Shown here in pieces: positions 16,875 to 27,001 of a stretch of DNA of 64,000 nt. The notes beneath the pieces are model-generated. The model did no database searches. It was not told where the DNA came from and saw only the letters and a list, made by a program, of their open reading frames with translations. The stretch is from JACTUA01 sp964551875 (GTDB lineage Archaea; Halobacteriota; Methanomicrobia; Methanomicrobiales; JACTUA01): positions 45,562-109,561 of the forward strand of contig CAZKEV010000001.1 in assembly GCA_964551875.1 (NCBI GenBank), given 5' to 3'. The position numbers were made by a program, and so were the translations under genes. Each line of letters starts with the position of its first letter. The first letter of the stretch is position 1.

Positions 16875-17897
16875 ATGACACCAATGGAAGTTCGCCTCGC
16901 AACCGATCCGGATAGCCGGTTATGGGATGAGATTATTTCTTATTCCCCCGATGCAGCAATCTTCCATACATGGAAATGGCTCAAAATAATGGAGAAACAT
17001 TCGAGGAAAAGAGTTCTTGCAGGCCCTATAAAACCAGTTCTCTATCCCTTAATGATTTCCACCGAGGATGAAATTTTCAGTGTCATCCCGATATATCTCT
17101 TTGATGGGTTTTTCGGGAAGATGGCATATTCGCCTCCTCCGGCGGTCGAATGTGCATATTTGGGTCCGGTATTCAATAATTGCCAATCCCTCATACCTAG
17201 GGAACGATACCACCGTTTTTTTGAATTCCAGGCTGCACTCCATGAATTTTTGGTGAAAGATCTCCATGCAAAAAAGATCTTCATCCGCACTCCCACGGGA
17301 TTTGAAGATCCCCGCAGCTTCTCCTGGGGTTCCTATACAGTTGCCCCGAAATTCACTTATCTTTTGGATCTTGGGGGTGGAGAAGAGTTCCTCTGGAAGA
17401 ACCTCCGGAATACCGTAAAGAAATCCATCAGGAGGAGTGAAAAAGTTGGCATCGAATTTCTCGAGGGAACAAAAGAGGATCTCGAACCGCTCTTTCGCTT
17501 AATGAAGGAGAGGAAGAGAACAAGGGCATTGATGAAGTATTTCCAGGAGATCTATGATGCGTACAACCCCCAGAATGTGCGGATCTTCACAGCCAGCCAC
17601 CAAGGGGAAATCCTGAGCGCCCTCGTTATTACAGTCTTTAAAAATAGGGTATCCTCTTGGTTTGGAACACCACGGATGTCGTACAAAGGGGTGTCGCCAA
17701 ACGAATTCCTCCACTGGCATCTCATCCAGTGGGCCATCGAACAGGGCATGGAGTGCTTTGAACTTGTAGGGGCCGATGATTATCCCTTATTTGCCTTTAA
17801 AAACAAGTTTAATGCCACGCTGGCACTCAATTACCGGCTGGAATGGAATTCTCCGGGATTCCGGGTCATCGGCATGTTATATAATATGCTAAAATAG
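16875..17897 (+). CDS. GNAT-superfamily (FemAB/BioF2-like) transferase, copy 3
   Basis: This 340-residue paralogue has the same signature blocks as copies 1 and 2: DAAIFHTWKWLKIMEKHS, YSPPPAVECAYLGPV, a basic helix LRNTVKKSIRRSEKVG and FGTPRMSYKGVSPNEFLHWHLIQW. It is soluble, without a signal peptide. It is separated from the other copies by the DPBB-SH3 gene and repeats and leads, 75 bp later, into the first heparinase-like gene. It probably acylates or aminoacylates the same surface polymer; the exact chemistry is not visible. Confidence 0.8.
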   Translation: MTPMEVRLATDPDSRLWDEIISYSPDAAIFHTWKWLKIMEKHSRKRVLAGPIKPVLYPLMISTEDEIFSVIPIYLFDGFFGKMAYSPPPAVECAYLGPVFNNCQSLIPRERYHRFFEFQAALHEFLVKDLHAKKIFIRTPTGFEDPRSFSWGSYTVAPKFTYLLDLGGGEEFLWKNLRNTVKKSIRRSEKVGIEFLEGTKEDLEPLFRLMKERKRTRALMKYFQEIYDAYNPQNVRIFTASHQGEILSALVITVFKNRVSSWFGTPRMSYKGVSPNEFLHWHLIQWAIEQGMECFELVGADDYPLFAFKNKFNATLALNYRLEWNSPGFRVIGMLYNMLK

Positions 17898-17972
17898 ATA
17901 TCCATCCTCTCAAAGATCAGGAATAGTTACAAATACAATGAGCAGGGTACTGATAATACTCTAGTTGATCCT

Positions 17973-20900
17973 ATGCCCAGATACTCCCGCTGGGTCAGCA
18001 GGTCCCTGATCCTCTTGTCCCTTGTGATCACGGTCCTGCTCATCTTTCCAGTCGATGCCCAGACCCATCCATCGTTGCTCTTCAATGATATCAGGGATAC
18101 GCCGGGCTACCAGCACCGGACCACGGCTCCGTGGAGTGATTATGAATCCTCGATCATCAGCTATGCCGATGATTATCTGTCCGTGGACTTCTCCAGCAGT
18201 AGCCTGAGTCAAAGCACCCGGGCTGATGACGCCCAGGATCTCGGTCTCGCCTACCAGATCACCAAACAGCAGAAGTATGCCGATGCGGCCCGGTGGGCTC
18301 TCCTTAACATCACGCCTCCGCAAGCCGGCCGTGATAACCAGGAGATGAACTCCCTGCGGGGCTACGCCCTTGCTTATGACTGGATACAGACCACCCTCAG
18401 CGCGGCGGATAATGCTACCATAAGGGACAAGATGGCAATAGTTACCGATCAGGTGTACAAAGATCTCAATAAAAACGGTGCCTATCGGGGGGTCATCCAG
18501 TTTGCCGACTACGATGGACAGGCCTACCCGGCAGTCGGGATCATGGGGTGCGCCCTCTCCGACTACACCAACCCCCTCTCCCTCTCCTCCACGCCAGCCG
18601 ACTGGCAGAAGGTGGGGACCGACTACCTCTTTGTTGACGATAGCGTGCTCCATGACACCGGTGGCCGGTCCATGTTCAGCTTCGGGTTTGACGAGGCATC
18701 CGGAAAACACCTGAACGGCGCCTACAAGTTCTATGTGAGCGACTCGTTCCTCTGGTGGTTCCAGGTCTACAGCCACTTCAAAGGGACGAACATCCTCGGG
18801 GTCTACCCCGCCGCCAGGCGGGCCTTCACCTCTGAGCTCTGGGAGTCAATGCCCAACTATTACAGCAATAACTATGTTACCCTGGGTAACACCCTCTGGG
18901 ATTACCCGCTGGGGCTCCTCAACCTCTATGATCCCGATACAAGAGCCCAGGTTCTCAACTACCTTGACCATGTCCAGAGCACCTCCTTGCTCCCCTACTC
19001 ACGTACTTTCAGTTCACCCTCCAGCCGGCTCCTCTACCTCGTCTACCCGGACACCAGTGCCATGCCCCGCACGACTCCCTCCTCTACGAGCCACCTGGAT
19101 CCGAACGCCATCTACCAGGTATTCCGGGGGAGCTGGGCCGAGGACTCCGATTGGCTCTCCCTGGTCACCTTCAATGTCAATACCTGGAGCAACCGGGACA
19201 GAATGCATCACGACCAGCTGGGTATTGAGTATTATAGCAGGGGCGACCTGCTCCTCGCCGATGCAGGAGAGGATAAGCATGTACAGGATGCGTACTATGG
19301 CGACTTTGAGATCCATCACAATACCATCGCCCTTGAAAATCCCAGATCCCCCTTTTCTCTTGCGGCCTGGTCGAATAGCCCGGCGCGCGGTATTTTTAAA
19401 GGGGATACGAGCGGTATCACGACACCGGTCACCATAGATACCCTCGTTCAGACTTCATGGGTGGAGATGCTTGCAGGGCGGGCTACCATTACTGAAGTCA
19501 TCGGGAATGGTTGGTCGGATTATTATACCCTCTCACCCTCCGTTCAGTTTTCCCGATCCATACTCTATCCCAGCAGGGATTACTTTATCCTCATCGACCG
19601 GCTGCAGGGAAGCGAGACCTGGACGTATCGGAATATCTTCCGTCCCACCAGCCTCTCTATTACCCCCACATCAGGCTCAACGGTCGGGAATGTCCAGGGA
19701 AGCCTTACCTTGGGAGGAACTCTCTTCAACTGGCTGGGCCTTGACTACAAGAGAGAGACCTCCACTGGCATCACTACGAACTCCCTGAAATGGACGACCC
19801 GGAACCCCTATGGGGACAATGTCAACCTGGAAGTCTTCACCAGCCCGGCCTCCGAGGTTTTGGTCACCAAGCACGTGGGGAGAATTGCGGGATACGACGA
19901 GAAGAATGAGGTGTACTCACCGATTATCTCCTTCCGGACCCCTTCGGTAAATAACCTCTACCGGGTCACTGTACTCCTTTCCCGCTATGACTCTGAAACT
20001 GCGAAGGAGCCATCGGAGCTTGTGGTGACCGGGCTGGGTTCCGCCGTAAAGGTGCATAATACAACATTTGACGACTATATCTATGCTGGCAGCGGTTCAT
20101 CATCATTCGGACCATTCTCTACCGATGCGGAAACGGTCTATACACGCGTAACCACTCGACCTGTCAACTACACCATGGCTGGCGGGAGTTATCTGAACTT
20201 TTCAGAGAGATCATTCCTGCGAGTTTCCGAGAATATCGACTGCCTCGCGGCAACAGAAAAGGCCGACCGGATATCGTTGTACATAAAGAGCGGATCGCCA
20301 GGTTATACCATATCCCTCTTCCAGCTTCAGCAAAGTGTAACCGGGGTCACGATAGATGGTATTCCCTCTGCATCTTGGACAAATACTGGTGATACCATGA
20401 CATTTACCGCTACCCAGGGCGCACATCTTGTGGATATCCTCACTGCCCCGTTCCCGAACCGGCCCCCGAGCCTCGATCCCATCGGGAACAAGACCGTGAC
20501 TGCTGGATCCCCGCTCGCCTTTACCATCAGTGCGACGGATCCCGATGGGAATGCTCTCACGTATTCAGCAGCCGGGCTCCCCTCAGGGGCAATATTCGAT
20601 GCTTCTTCGAGAACCTTCACCTGGACCCCTGCAACCTCCCAGAATGGGTCCTACCAGATGAAATTCACAGTATCAGATGGATCACTCACCGATGACGAGA
20701 CCATCTTCATTACGGTTCTTCGGGTTGGTGCCCCCCCGAACCAGCCCCCGAGCCTCGATCCCATCGGGAACAAGACCGTGACTGCTGGATCCCTGCTCAC
20801 CTTTACCATCAGTGCGACAGATCCCGACGGGAATGCTCTCACGTATTCAGCAGCCGGGCTCCCCTCAGGAGCAATATTCGATGCTTTTTCGAGGACCTTT

Positions 20901-21341
20901 ACCTGGACCCCTGCAATCTCCCTGAATGGGTCCTATCAGATGACATTCACAGTATCAGATGGATCACTCACTGATGACGAGACCATCTTCATCACGGTTC
21001 TTCGGATGGATGTCCCTACTTCTCCGCCGATCCCCCCCGACTCCGGCTCGGATTCCATGGTTTTTAGCGTGGAAATAGTTACACCTCCCCCTGCAGAACA
21101 AACCGTTGTGAATAAAATTTCTGGAGAAAAAGCAGTAATCGAGACCGAAACACCTCCGGAAAAACAATTATCTACCACTACGCCCCGTTCAACCGTAACG
21201 GTTTCAGAATCACCAGGAGAACCTGCAATTGCACAAAAAAATAATATTTTAACTGATTTTATAAGTAATTCGGGCATTTTGCCATCTCTCCAATATTTCG
21301 TGAATATTATACAGAAAATATTTTCTTTTTTTAAATTTTAA
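17973..21341 (+). CDS. Secreted heparinase II/III-like polysaccharide lyase with two He_PIG domains
   Basis: The 1122-residue protein has a signal peptide (to about residue 29, VDA-QTHPSLLF). A helical toroid follows at about 40-330 (RGYALAYDWIQTTLSAADN and similar), as in alginate and heparin lyases, then a beta-sandwich heparinase II/III domain containing MHHDQLGIEYYSRGDLLLADAG and EIHHNTI. Two Ig-like He_PIG domains lie at about 828-915 and 921-1010, almost identical at DNA level (20461-20720 and about 20745-21005), so recently duplicated. The C-terminus is Thr/Pro-rich and hydrophobic, without a PEF motif. Lyase activity on uronate glycans is inferred from the family. A paralogue lies at 27999-32195. 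Either the cell's own polymer or a host or neighbour glycan could be the substrate. Confidence 0.82.
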   Translation: MPRYSRWVSRSLILLSLVITVLLIFPVDAQTHPSLLFNDIRDTPGYQHRTTAPWSDYESSIISYADDYLSVDFSSSSLSQSTRADDAQDLGLAYQITKQQKYADAARWALLNITPPQAGRDNQEMNSLRGYALAYDWIQTTLSAADNATIRDKMAIVTDQVYKDLNKNGAYRGVIQFADYDGQAYPAVGIMGCALSDYTNPLSLSSTPADWQKVGTDYLFVDDSVLHDTGGRSMFSFGFDEASGKHLNGAYKFYVSDSFLWWFQVYSHFKGTNILGVYPAARRAFTSELWESMPNYYSNNYVTLGNTLWDYPLGLLNLYDPDTRAQVLNYLDHVQSTSLLPYSRTFSSPSSRLLYLVYPDTSAMPRTTPSSTSHLDPNAIYQVFRGSWAEDSDWLSLVTFNVNTWSNRDRMHHDQLGIEYYSRGDLLLADAGEDKHVQDAYYGDFEIHHNTIALENPRSPFSLAAWSNSPARGIFKGDTSGITTPVTIDTLVQTSWVEMLAGRATITEVIGNGWSDYYTLSPSVQFSRSILYPSRDYFILIDRLQGSETWTYRNIFRPTSLSITPTSGSTVGNVQGSLTLGGTLFNWLGLDYKRETSTGITTNSLKWTTRNPYGDNVNLEVFTSPASEVLVTKHVGRIAGYDEKNEVYSPIISFRTPSVNNLYRVTVLLSRYDSETAKEPSELVVTGLGSAVKVHNTTFDDYIYAGSGSSSFGPFSTDAETVYTRVTTRPVNYTMAGGSYLNFSERSFLRVSENIDCLAATEKADRISLYIKSGSPGYTISLFQLQQSVTGVTIDGIPSASWTNTGDTMTFTATQGAHLVDILTAPFPNRPPSLDPIGNKTVTAGSPLAFTISATDPDGNALTYSAAGLPSGAIFDASSRTFTWTPATSQNGSYQMKFTVSDGSLTDDETIFITVLRVGAPPNQPPSLDPIGNKTVTAGSLLTFTISATDPDGNALTYSAAGLPSGAIFDAFSRTFTWTPAISLNGSYQMTFTVSDGSLTDDETIFITVLRMDVPTSPPIPPDSGSDSMVFSVEIVTPPPAEQTVVNKISGEKAVIETETPPEKQLSTTTPRSTVTVSESPGEPAIAQKNNILTDFISNSGILPSLQYFVNIIQKIFSFFKF
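20461..21005 (+). repeat. Near-identical tandem He_PIG repeat inside the lyase gene
   Basis: Two units of about 285 bp encode NRPPSLDPIGNKTV...ITVLR and NQPPSLDPIGNKTV...ITVLR. Only scattered base changes separate them, for example CCGCTCGCC against CTGCTCACC. Such closeness points to a recent duplication or gene conversion, in contrast with the more diverged He_PIG units of the paralogue at 27999. Confidence 0.8.
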
Positions 21342-21392
21342 TGCTTCACCCTCACGACGATACTCCTTCGATTCGGGCGCCGCCGGATCCGG

Positions 21393-21902
21393 CCTCTCTT
21401 CACCGGAGGAACGAGAGATAGCGTACCTTATGCATCATGGACTATGGATAATAGCACCATGACCTTAACTCTTGGTCAGGGTGAAAACCAGTTTGATATT
21501 TCTACGATACCAGCACCCACCCTTACACCCACACCAACAGTTACCATAGCAACCACAACACCAACCTCTACCCCAACATCAGTCCCTCCAACCCAGAAGG
21601 AAGCCTCTAATGGAATGAGTTCCTCACCTGGACCCGAAGGGGGCGTGTCAATCTCTTCAGGGGAGATATCACCACAGAATGACAAACCTCATGAAATTGA
21701 AGCTGCCCAAACCCCGACGATAGAGATGGAATCCATCACGGGGACACCTGTCTCAATCCCACTCACGATCCCACCAACGACTCCCCCTCAGCGAGTGATA
21801 CCAACAACTAGTGCTCAGGAACCTATTCCATCCGGTAATGATGTTATTGTGGCCATCGAAATACTCAAATCCGGCTTTATATCCGGAATAGGACAAATAT
21901 AG
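21393..21902 (+). pseudogene. Remnant of a third heparinase-like gene (C-terminal tail)
   Basis: An open frame from about 21393 reads LFTGGTRDSVPYASWTMDNS and then a TLGQGENQFDIST segment with a Thr/Pro linker. It aligns with VTGVTIDGIPSASWTNTGDT of the 17973 gene and with TLKLTPGQGDHLFEVSTTPL of the 27999 gene. Nothing of the lyase domains remains upstream, so this looks like the end of a third paralogue left after a deletion or recombination. The ATG at 21444 alone would give a 152-residue low-complexity protein; I see no ribosome-binding site for it. It lies 50 bp after the intact lyase gene. Confidence 0.6.
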
Positions 21903-22027
21903 AATTCTCTAAAAAATCTATGGCATTTTTAGATGCTTACTGACTTGAAGAGTTTTTCGTATCTTGTAATCAACTCAGAATACGAGAAATTATTTTATAA
22001 GGGAATATCTAAATAAAACATATTTTG

Positions 22028-22801
22028 ATGGATGATAAAAATCGAACAGCTTACTTGAGCGAGGAAATTGTTGATTATTACTCTTCCATGAATCACCTAT
22101 ATCCGCCAGAATTGAGGATATTAGGTAAATTCGAAGAGAAATTACCATCGATGAAAATGCTTGATATTGGCGTCGGTGGTGGAAGAACAACACAATTTTT
22201 TGGCCAATTGGCATCGGCGTATATTGGAATAGATTATTCTCAAAAAATGATCGATGAATGCAGAAAAAAATTTGGGAACTCGTTAAAAATGAAATTTCAA
22301 CAATGTGATGCAAGAAATATGGGAGTTTTTCCCGAAAATTTTTTTGATTTCATTTTCTTCAGTTTCAATGGTATTGACTATATGTCACATGAGGACCGGA
22401 TCCAAACTCTAAAGGAAATCATAAGAGTGTGTAAAAGGGGAGGATATTTTTGTTTCTCTACTCACAATTTAGGTTTTATTGAAGAATTATTCAAATTTAA
22501 GGTAACCCTTAATCCAAAGACTTTTCTGAGTCGTATCTATGATTTTATTCGCATACGGCTCGAGAATGAAGATCTTGAGGTTTTAAAAAGGAAAAATTAT
22601 GCAATTATTTGTGATCAATCTCATAATTTCAAAATGACAACGCATTACATCAGACCCATAGACCAGATAATGCAGTTGGAATTCATCGGGTTCAAGAAAA
22701 TACAAGTTTATTCCTCAAATAATGGGGCTGATGTTACAAATTACGAGGGTATCAATAATAATTCCTATGATCAATGGTTATATTTTCTTTGCGAAGCATG
22801 A
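22028..22801 (+). CDS. Class I SAM-dependent methyltransferase
   Basis: The 257-residue protein has methyltransferase motif I MLDIGVGGGRTTQFF, motif II acidic end YIGIDYSQKMIDE, QQCDAR before motif III, and motif post-I FDFIFFSFNGIDYM. The target is unknown; in a glycan locus it may methylate a sugar or a lipid-linked precursor. The gene is strikingly AT-rich with many AAA and ATT codons, unlike the GC-rich coding of the flanks, which suggests recent acquisition. I chose the ATG at 22028; a TTG is one codon further up. It converges with the long membrane-protein gene downstream. Confidence 0.82.
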   Translation: MDDKNRTAYLSEEIVDYYSSMNHLYPPELRILGKFEEKLPSMKMLDIGVGGGRTTQFFGQLASAYIGIDYSQKMIDECRKKFGNSLKMKFQQCDARNMGVFPENFFDFIFFSFNGIDYMSHEDRIQTLKEIIRVCKRGGYFCFSTHNLGFIEELFKFKVTLNPKTFLSRIYDFIRIRLENEDLEVLKRKNYAIICDQSHNFKMTTHYIRPIDQIMQLEFIGFKKIQVYSSNNGADVTNYEGINNNSYDQWLYFLCEA

Positions 22802-22864
22802 TACTCAGCCAGTTCGATGAAAATTCAATGATTAACAATTCTCGAAATATTTCCTCTGAGATAA

Positions 22865-25800
22865 TTACCTTATGCCCAGCACGTTCAAGACCTTAAATAC
22901 TTTTCCCTTCACATCGATAGTATATTCTTCCGGGAAAAACCCTGGTTTTTCGATCACAATGCGGTGAGATCCCCTCGTCATTGAAATCAATGCTTCACCC
23001 TGGCTGTTTGCATCAAACCTTTGGCTATCCACAAGGATGCTCGCATTTTTGACGCGATTCCCTTTCTCATCTTTGACTGTAATACGGGTCTCTCCTTCAT
23101 AGATGACGGGGAGATCCTTTTTGAAACGCTGTCTCTGGATATCCGGTTCGATTGTTATCCTTTTCTGTTCGGATGATTTTATGTCAAAATTAATATAAAG
23201 GGTACAGGTTTCACCTGTTATTGAATTTCTCAGGATCTCACCATTAACCGCGTGGTATGGGCATATGTTCTCGAATGCAGGCAAAATAATCCTGTAGGTC
23301 ACTCCTGAAACGTATTCCTGATTGAGATTGTTCGCGTCCAGAATAACGTAATCCAAACCTTTTGTTACTTTCACCGAAATATTTTGAATGGATTTGAAAT
23401 GGCTGGCAAGGGTAGTAAGATCTGAAGAATTCATCCCCATGGATCTTGAGGATGTGAGGATGGACTCAAACTCATCCCGATACTGGGGATTGCCGACATC
23501 CCGTGCATCCCAAAGAAACAGCGCCATCCCCCCCTCGTGAACGACTGAATTGAGTGTCTCATTCCAGTTTCCGAAAATTTCATCCGAATTAGAATATGAA
23601 TTCAGGTTTGAACTGAATGGCGTGGCTACCGGTAGGAGCACCAAACCGGTTTCTTCTCCATGATAATATCCAATTTTCGGATTTCTCAGTCCCTCTCGGT
23701 TGAATTCCATGAGGGGAGGAGGAACTGAATATGCGGGGATGAACTGGAAGCCATTAACTGATACTGCTTGGATAGCGCCAAGGTTATACTTGAAGTATTG
23801 AAACAGTATCCCTGTCGCATCGAATCGATCTTGAAGATCCTTCAATTCGGTACTGATATCCAGGTTTCTGGAGGTTTCCTTGGAAATATCCATAAACATT
23901 ATCGGAGTTACAGTCGCTTCACTTCCGAAGAGCTGTCCGGGTAAAATTAGTTCATTATACCTAATATCGTAATTCTGAATCAGTGATACACCCGCATGAG
24001 GGAATCCAGCCCCATCTTTTGAATCAAATAATCCTATGACGGCTATGGGAATTTCAGCCTTCGGAAACTCGTATGAAGAAATTGACATATAAATATCGAT
24101 ATTTTTCCCTGCGGTGTTGCGGTCTCCTATCGAAAAAAATTGGACCTGGGTGATGGGTTCTGATGGTGATAAAGTACAATCCGAACGGAGAGAAACGCTC
24201 GAGTAATCGTAGAGTGTTGACCCCCTGTAAGAAAGCATCGATGGGTACGGGGCAGAATCACTGTATCTGATCAATAATCCCGTGTCATCCTTCTTGAAAT
24301 GCGCGTCATCGAATTTTTTATCCCTTAAAATCACTGAATCCTGGGAGGGATAGACTACCTTGTTTACCACAGTCTCGTCGGGATACGTGATCTGGTTAAA
24401 TGAAAATTCTGAGAAGGGAGCAAAGATCGAACTGGATTGCTGAACATTCATGGCCGAACCTGATCCCGTCCAGTCATTCGCAACGGTAATTTTTCTCCGC
24501 ACAGCTCTTTCAAAAAATGAGTATTCCACGATGAGAGTCGCCCAGTTCTTGGTTTGATTCTCATTCCTGATTGTTGTTTGATACCTGATGGAGTTTCCGC
24601 GAGCTTCAATGGAAGGATAGGACAGTTCGCTTAAGTCGTAGGTGGCGAATCCCTCGTCTGCTGTCCCTGGCCATGAAATTGTAACGGTATCGGAAAATGC
24701 GCCTTCACCCAGAAAATTTTCAATTTTTGTTCCGATATACCTGATCTGTGGGCTTGAATGACTGAGCTTTACTTTGTAGTAATCATTCTCAAAGATAAAG
24801 AGGGGATCCAGATCCTGGATGGAACTGTTACTCTCGACAAATTCGATATCGGTGGTGCGTGTTGTAACAGAAACCGGTTTCACGGGTGGGCTGACATACT
24901 GATAAATCCCGTAATTATTATCGGAAGCATAAATGTCATCAAGCAGTTGATTTGAATTCGCCATTAAGAAACCACTGGCTATCCCAAAACCACTCACAAT
25001 TTTTCGAGAGAAGATCAGGTATTTTATGCCGAATGAACGTAAATCCCTGGTATATGCCTCGGCATTGGAAGAGAAGAAAGAATTTTTCAGATCATCAAGA
25101 TATCGCCTTGTCTCTGAACCCTCGGGTATACTTGGAACAGCTTTGTTTGCATACAGATTGATCCTTTCCCTGTAATAATATCCGGGAACTCCTTCGTTTG
25201 GATTCCCTATCCCGCTCAGCCATATCAAATTTTCTTTCTCGTTGGCCGTTCCGGATATCTGAGGCTGATAGTGTATATTTCCAACTATCGGAGAAATAAG
25301 CAGGGGCAGAAAGACTATAAGATAAAATATGATTATCAATCGTTTCCTGCTGGGACCTGAAAGGGATTTGATAATTTTGAAGCGCCCGATAGAAAGTGGG
25401 CCTGATCTGCCAATGGTCTGAACAATGGTATAAAATCCAGCTGCAGCGGTGATAGGGATGATGAGATAGAGATAATAGATCTCACGAAGGGCACCCGTTC
25501 CCTCAGAAGATTGGAAGGCAGAGGGAAGAATAGCGGCGAAGAACAGAGCGAGGGCAATGCATTTCGTCCTGGCATTAACTGCGATAATGCCTGGAATTGT
25601 TAGGAGCGTCTGAACCGGCCCGATCCACACAGGGGTTGTCACAATACCGTGAGAAACACTTTGAATATTGCTGATAAACGGTATGGCGAAGGATTTTCTC
25701 TCACTCAAAAATTTTATCCGATCATGAGTGAAGAGAGCCAATTTCCCGAAAGTGTATACCAAACACGACCAAAATAAGGCATATGAGATATTATTCGAAA

Positions 25801-26674
25801 CAAATACATTTTCATATAAAATCAATCCCATATTTTGAATTTGATTCACTCTTAGGATTTTAGACAACGATCCAGTGAGGGTTACTATCATCCGGCCTTT
25901 ATCAATATATTGTGGAAGAACAAAGGGAAAGAGGTGTACAGTTAGGACATAAAGGACCAGAGAGATTACAATGAGATAAAACATTCCGGTCTCAAATTTC
26001 TTCCAAACGAGCGCAGCAAGGAGAAAGTATGCTATTGCGAAGAATAACAGGAACATGTAGGTGCCGGTATGGCTGAAAACCATGGAAAATACCAGGAGAG
26101 GAAGTATAATGATATTTCTTAGGTTGAGCTCCTGGACTGAAAAATAGACAATAAATATCAGGAAAATCATCATAAATCCTCTCGTTGAGTAGATGAGGAG
26201 GTTCGTGACAAGGAGGGGCATCGAAAGAAGAAATATCAGTGATAAAATTGACTTATTGGTCGAGTCGAGCAGGTGTTTTGAATAAACGTAAAAGCCTATC
26301 AGTGTGATGATGATCAACAGGACCGTGAATGAAAAGACGAATTCAAAGACATCCATTCCGGTTACCTTCATGATCAATGATCCGAAGAACCACATCCCGA
26401 AGGGATACTCCTGTCCCAGATTTTCGGAAATAAAGGATTTTTCATAAAATTCGTTGAGAGAGCGGGAATCAGTCATCATCCGGGTAAAATAAATATGTGT
26501 AACGGCATCGCTGCCAGACGGTGTCTGATATAAGAGGACGGGAACGAAATATGCAAGAACGAAGATCGAGAGCGCAAAAAGCACAAGGTATCGACTATCC
26601 TTGCTTAATTGAGAATGATTGCTTTTTTTATCTCCCGCTGGAGTATCAATACGCTCCATCATTACACAAACCAT
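22865..26674 (-). CDS. Large GT-C-like membrane protein with extracellular deacetylase-like and PEGA-like domains
   Basis: This is a 1269-residue protein. Residues 1-480 form about 12 transmembrane helices; the first outer loop has the acidic pattern GSDAVTHIYFTRMM and then LGQEYPFGMWFFGSLI, as in GT-C glycosyltransferases, which use polyprenyl-linked sugars outside the membrane. Residues about 500-1180 form a large extracellular part: a beta-rich domain, then a segment (about 850-1080, with EGGMALFLWDARDVGNPQYRDEFESIL) resembling polysaccharide-deacetylase-fold proteins but lacking a clear metal motif. The end (about 1185-1265, ITVKDEKGNRVKNASILVD to EKPGFFPEEYTIDV) is a carboxypeptidase-regulatory/PEGA-like Ig domain. 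It probably joins or finishes the surface glycan. The start could also be the ATGs four or five codons downstream. It is divergent from the gene at 27002. Confidence 0.6.
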   Translation of the reverse strand: MVCVMMERIDTPAGDKKSNHSQLSKDSRYLVLFALSIFVLAYFVPVLLYQTPSGSDAVTHIYFTRMMTDSRSLNEFYEKSFISENLGQEYPFGMWFFGSLIMKVTGMDVFEFVFSFTVLLIIITLIGFYVYSKHLLDSTNKSILSLIFLLSMPLLVTNLLIYSTRGFMMIFLIFIVYFSVQELNLRNIIILPLLVFSMVFSHTGTYMFLLFFAIAYFLLAALVWKKFETGMFYLIVISLVLYVLTVHLFPFVLPQYIDKGRMIVTLTGSLSKILRVNQIQNMGLILYENVFVSNNISYALFWSCLVYTFGKLALFTHDRIKFLSERKSFAIPFISNIQSVSHGIVTTPVWIGPVQTLLTIPGIIAVNARTKCIALALFFAAILPSAFQSSEGTGALREIYYLYLIIPITAAAGFYTIVQTIGRSGPLSIGRFKIIKSLSGPSRKRLIIIFYLIVFLPLLISPIVGNIHYQPQISGTANEKENLIWLSGIGNPNEGVPGYYYRERINLYANKAVPSIPEGSETRRYLDDLKNSFFSSNAEAYTRDLRSFGIKYLIFSRKIVSGFGIASGFLMANSNQLLDDIYASDNNYGIYQYVSPPVKPVSVTTRTTDIEFVESNSSIQDLDPLFIFENDYYKVKLSHSSPQIRYIGTKIENFLGEGAFSDTVTISWPGTADEGFATYDLSELSYPSIEARGNSIRYQTTIRNENQTKNWATLIVEYSFFERAVRRKITVANDWTGSGSAMNVQQSSSIFAPFSEFSFNQITYPDETVVNKVVYPSQDSVILRDKKFDDAHFKKDDTGLLIRYSDSAPYPSMLSYRGSTLYDYSSVSLRSDCTLSPSEPITQVQFFSIGDRNTAGKNIDIYMSISSYEFPKAEIPIAVIGLFDSKDGAGFPHAGVSLIQNYDIRYNELILPGQLFGSEATVTPIMFMDISKETSRNLDISTELKDLQDRFDATGILFQYFKYNLGAIQAVSVNGFQFIPAYSVPPPLMEFNREGLRNPKIGYYHGEETGLVLLPVATPFSSNLNSYSNSDEIFGNWNETLNSVVHEGGMALFLWDARDVGNPQYRDEFESILTSSRSMGMNSSDLTTLASHFKSIQNISVKVTKGLDYVILDANNLNQEYVSGVTYRIILPAFENICPYHAVNGEILRNSITGETCTLYINFDIKSSEQKRITIEPDIQRQRFKKDLPVIYEGETRITVKDEKGNRVKNASILVDSQRFDANSQGEALISMTRGSHRIVIEKPGFFPEEYTIDVKGKVFKVLNVLGIR

Positions 26675-27001
26675 GTATCAAATTATAAAACTTATTGAAC
26701 TGGGTAAAACCACAATGACCTATTCTATCTGGTATATTCTGCGATAGTTGCCCGAATAAATTTTCACAAAATCCACCTTCCCGGCAATCGGCAATCTTAT
26801 CGTTGATACAACATTCTCCAAAATTATATCCCTGGCATGAAAATATTTATCGGGTTAATGCTCTGCATTAACTTCGCAATCCATATCGAAAAAGTTCTCT
26901 ATTTAAATTCAATACAATTAAATAATAATAATAGAAAATATCTGTAATAATCCCCTATGAAAGTAATTCGGGATATTAACGGGTAAACAAAGGTGGAAGA
27001 T
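26675..27001. promoter_or_regulatory. Divergent AT-rich promoter region
   Basis: This 327-bp gap between divergent genes has no credible ORF. It is AT-rich and includes runs such as CTATTTAAATTCAATAC (about 26898-26914), possible TATA elements for the plus strand, and TTATAAAACTTATTG close to the minus-strand start. I see no strong inverted repeat. Confidence 0.4.
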
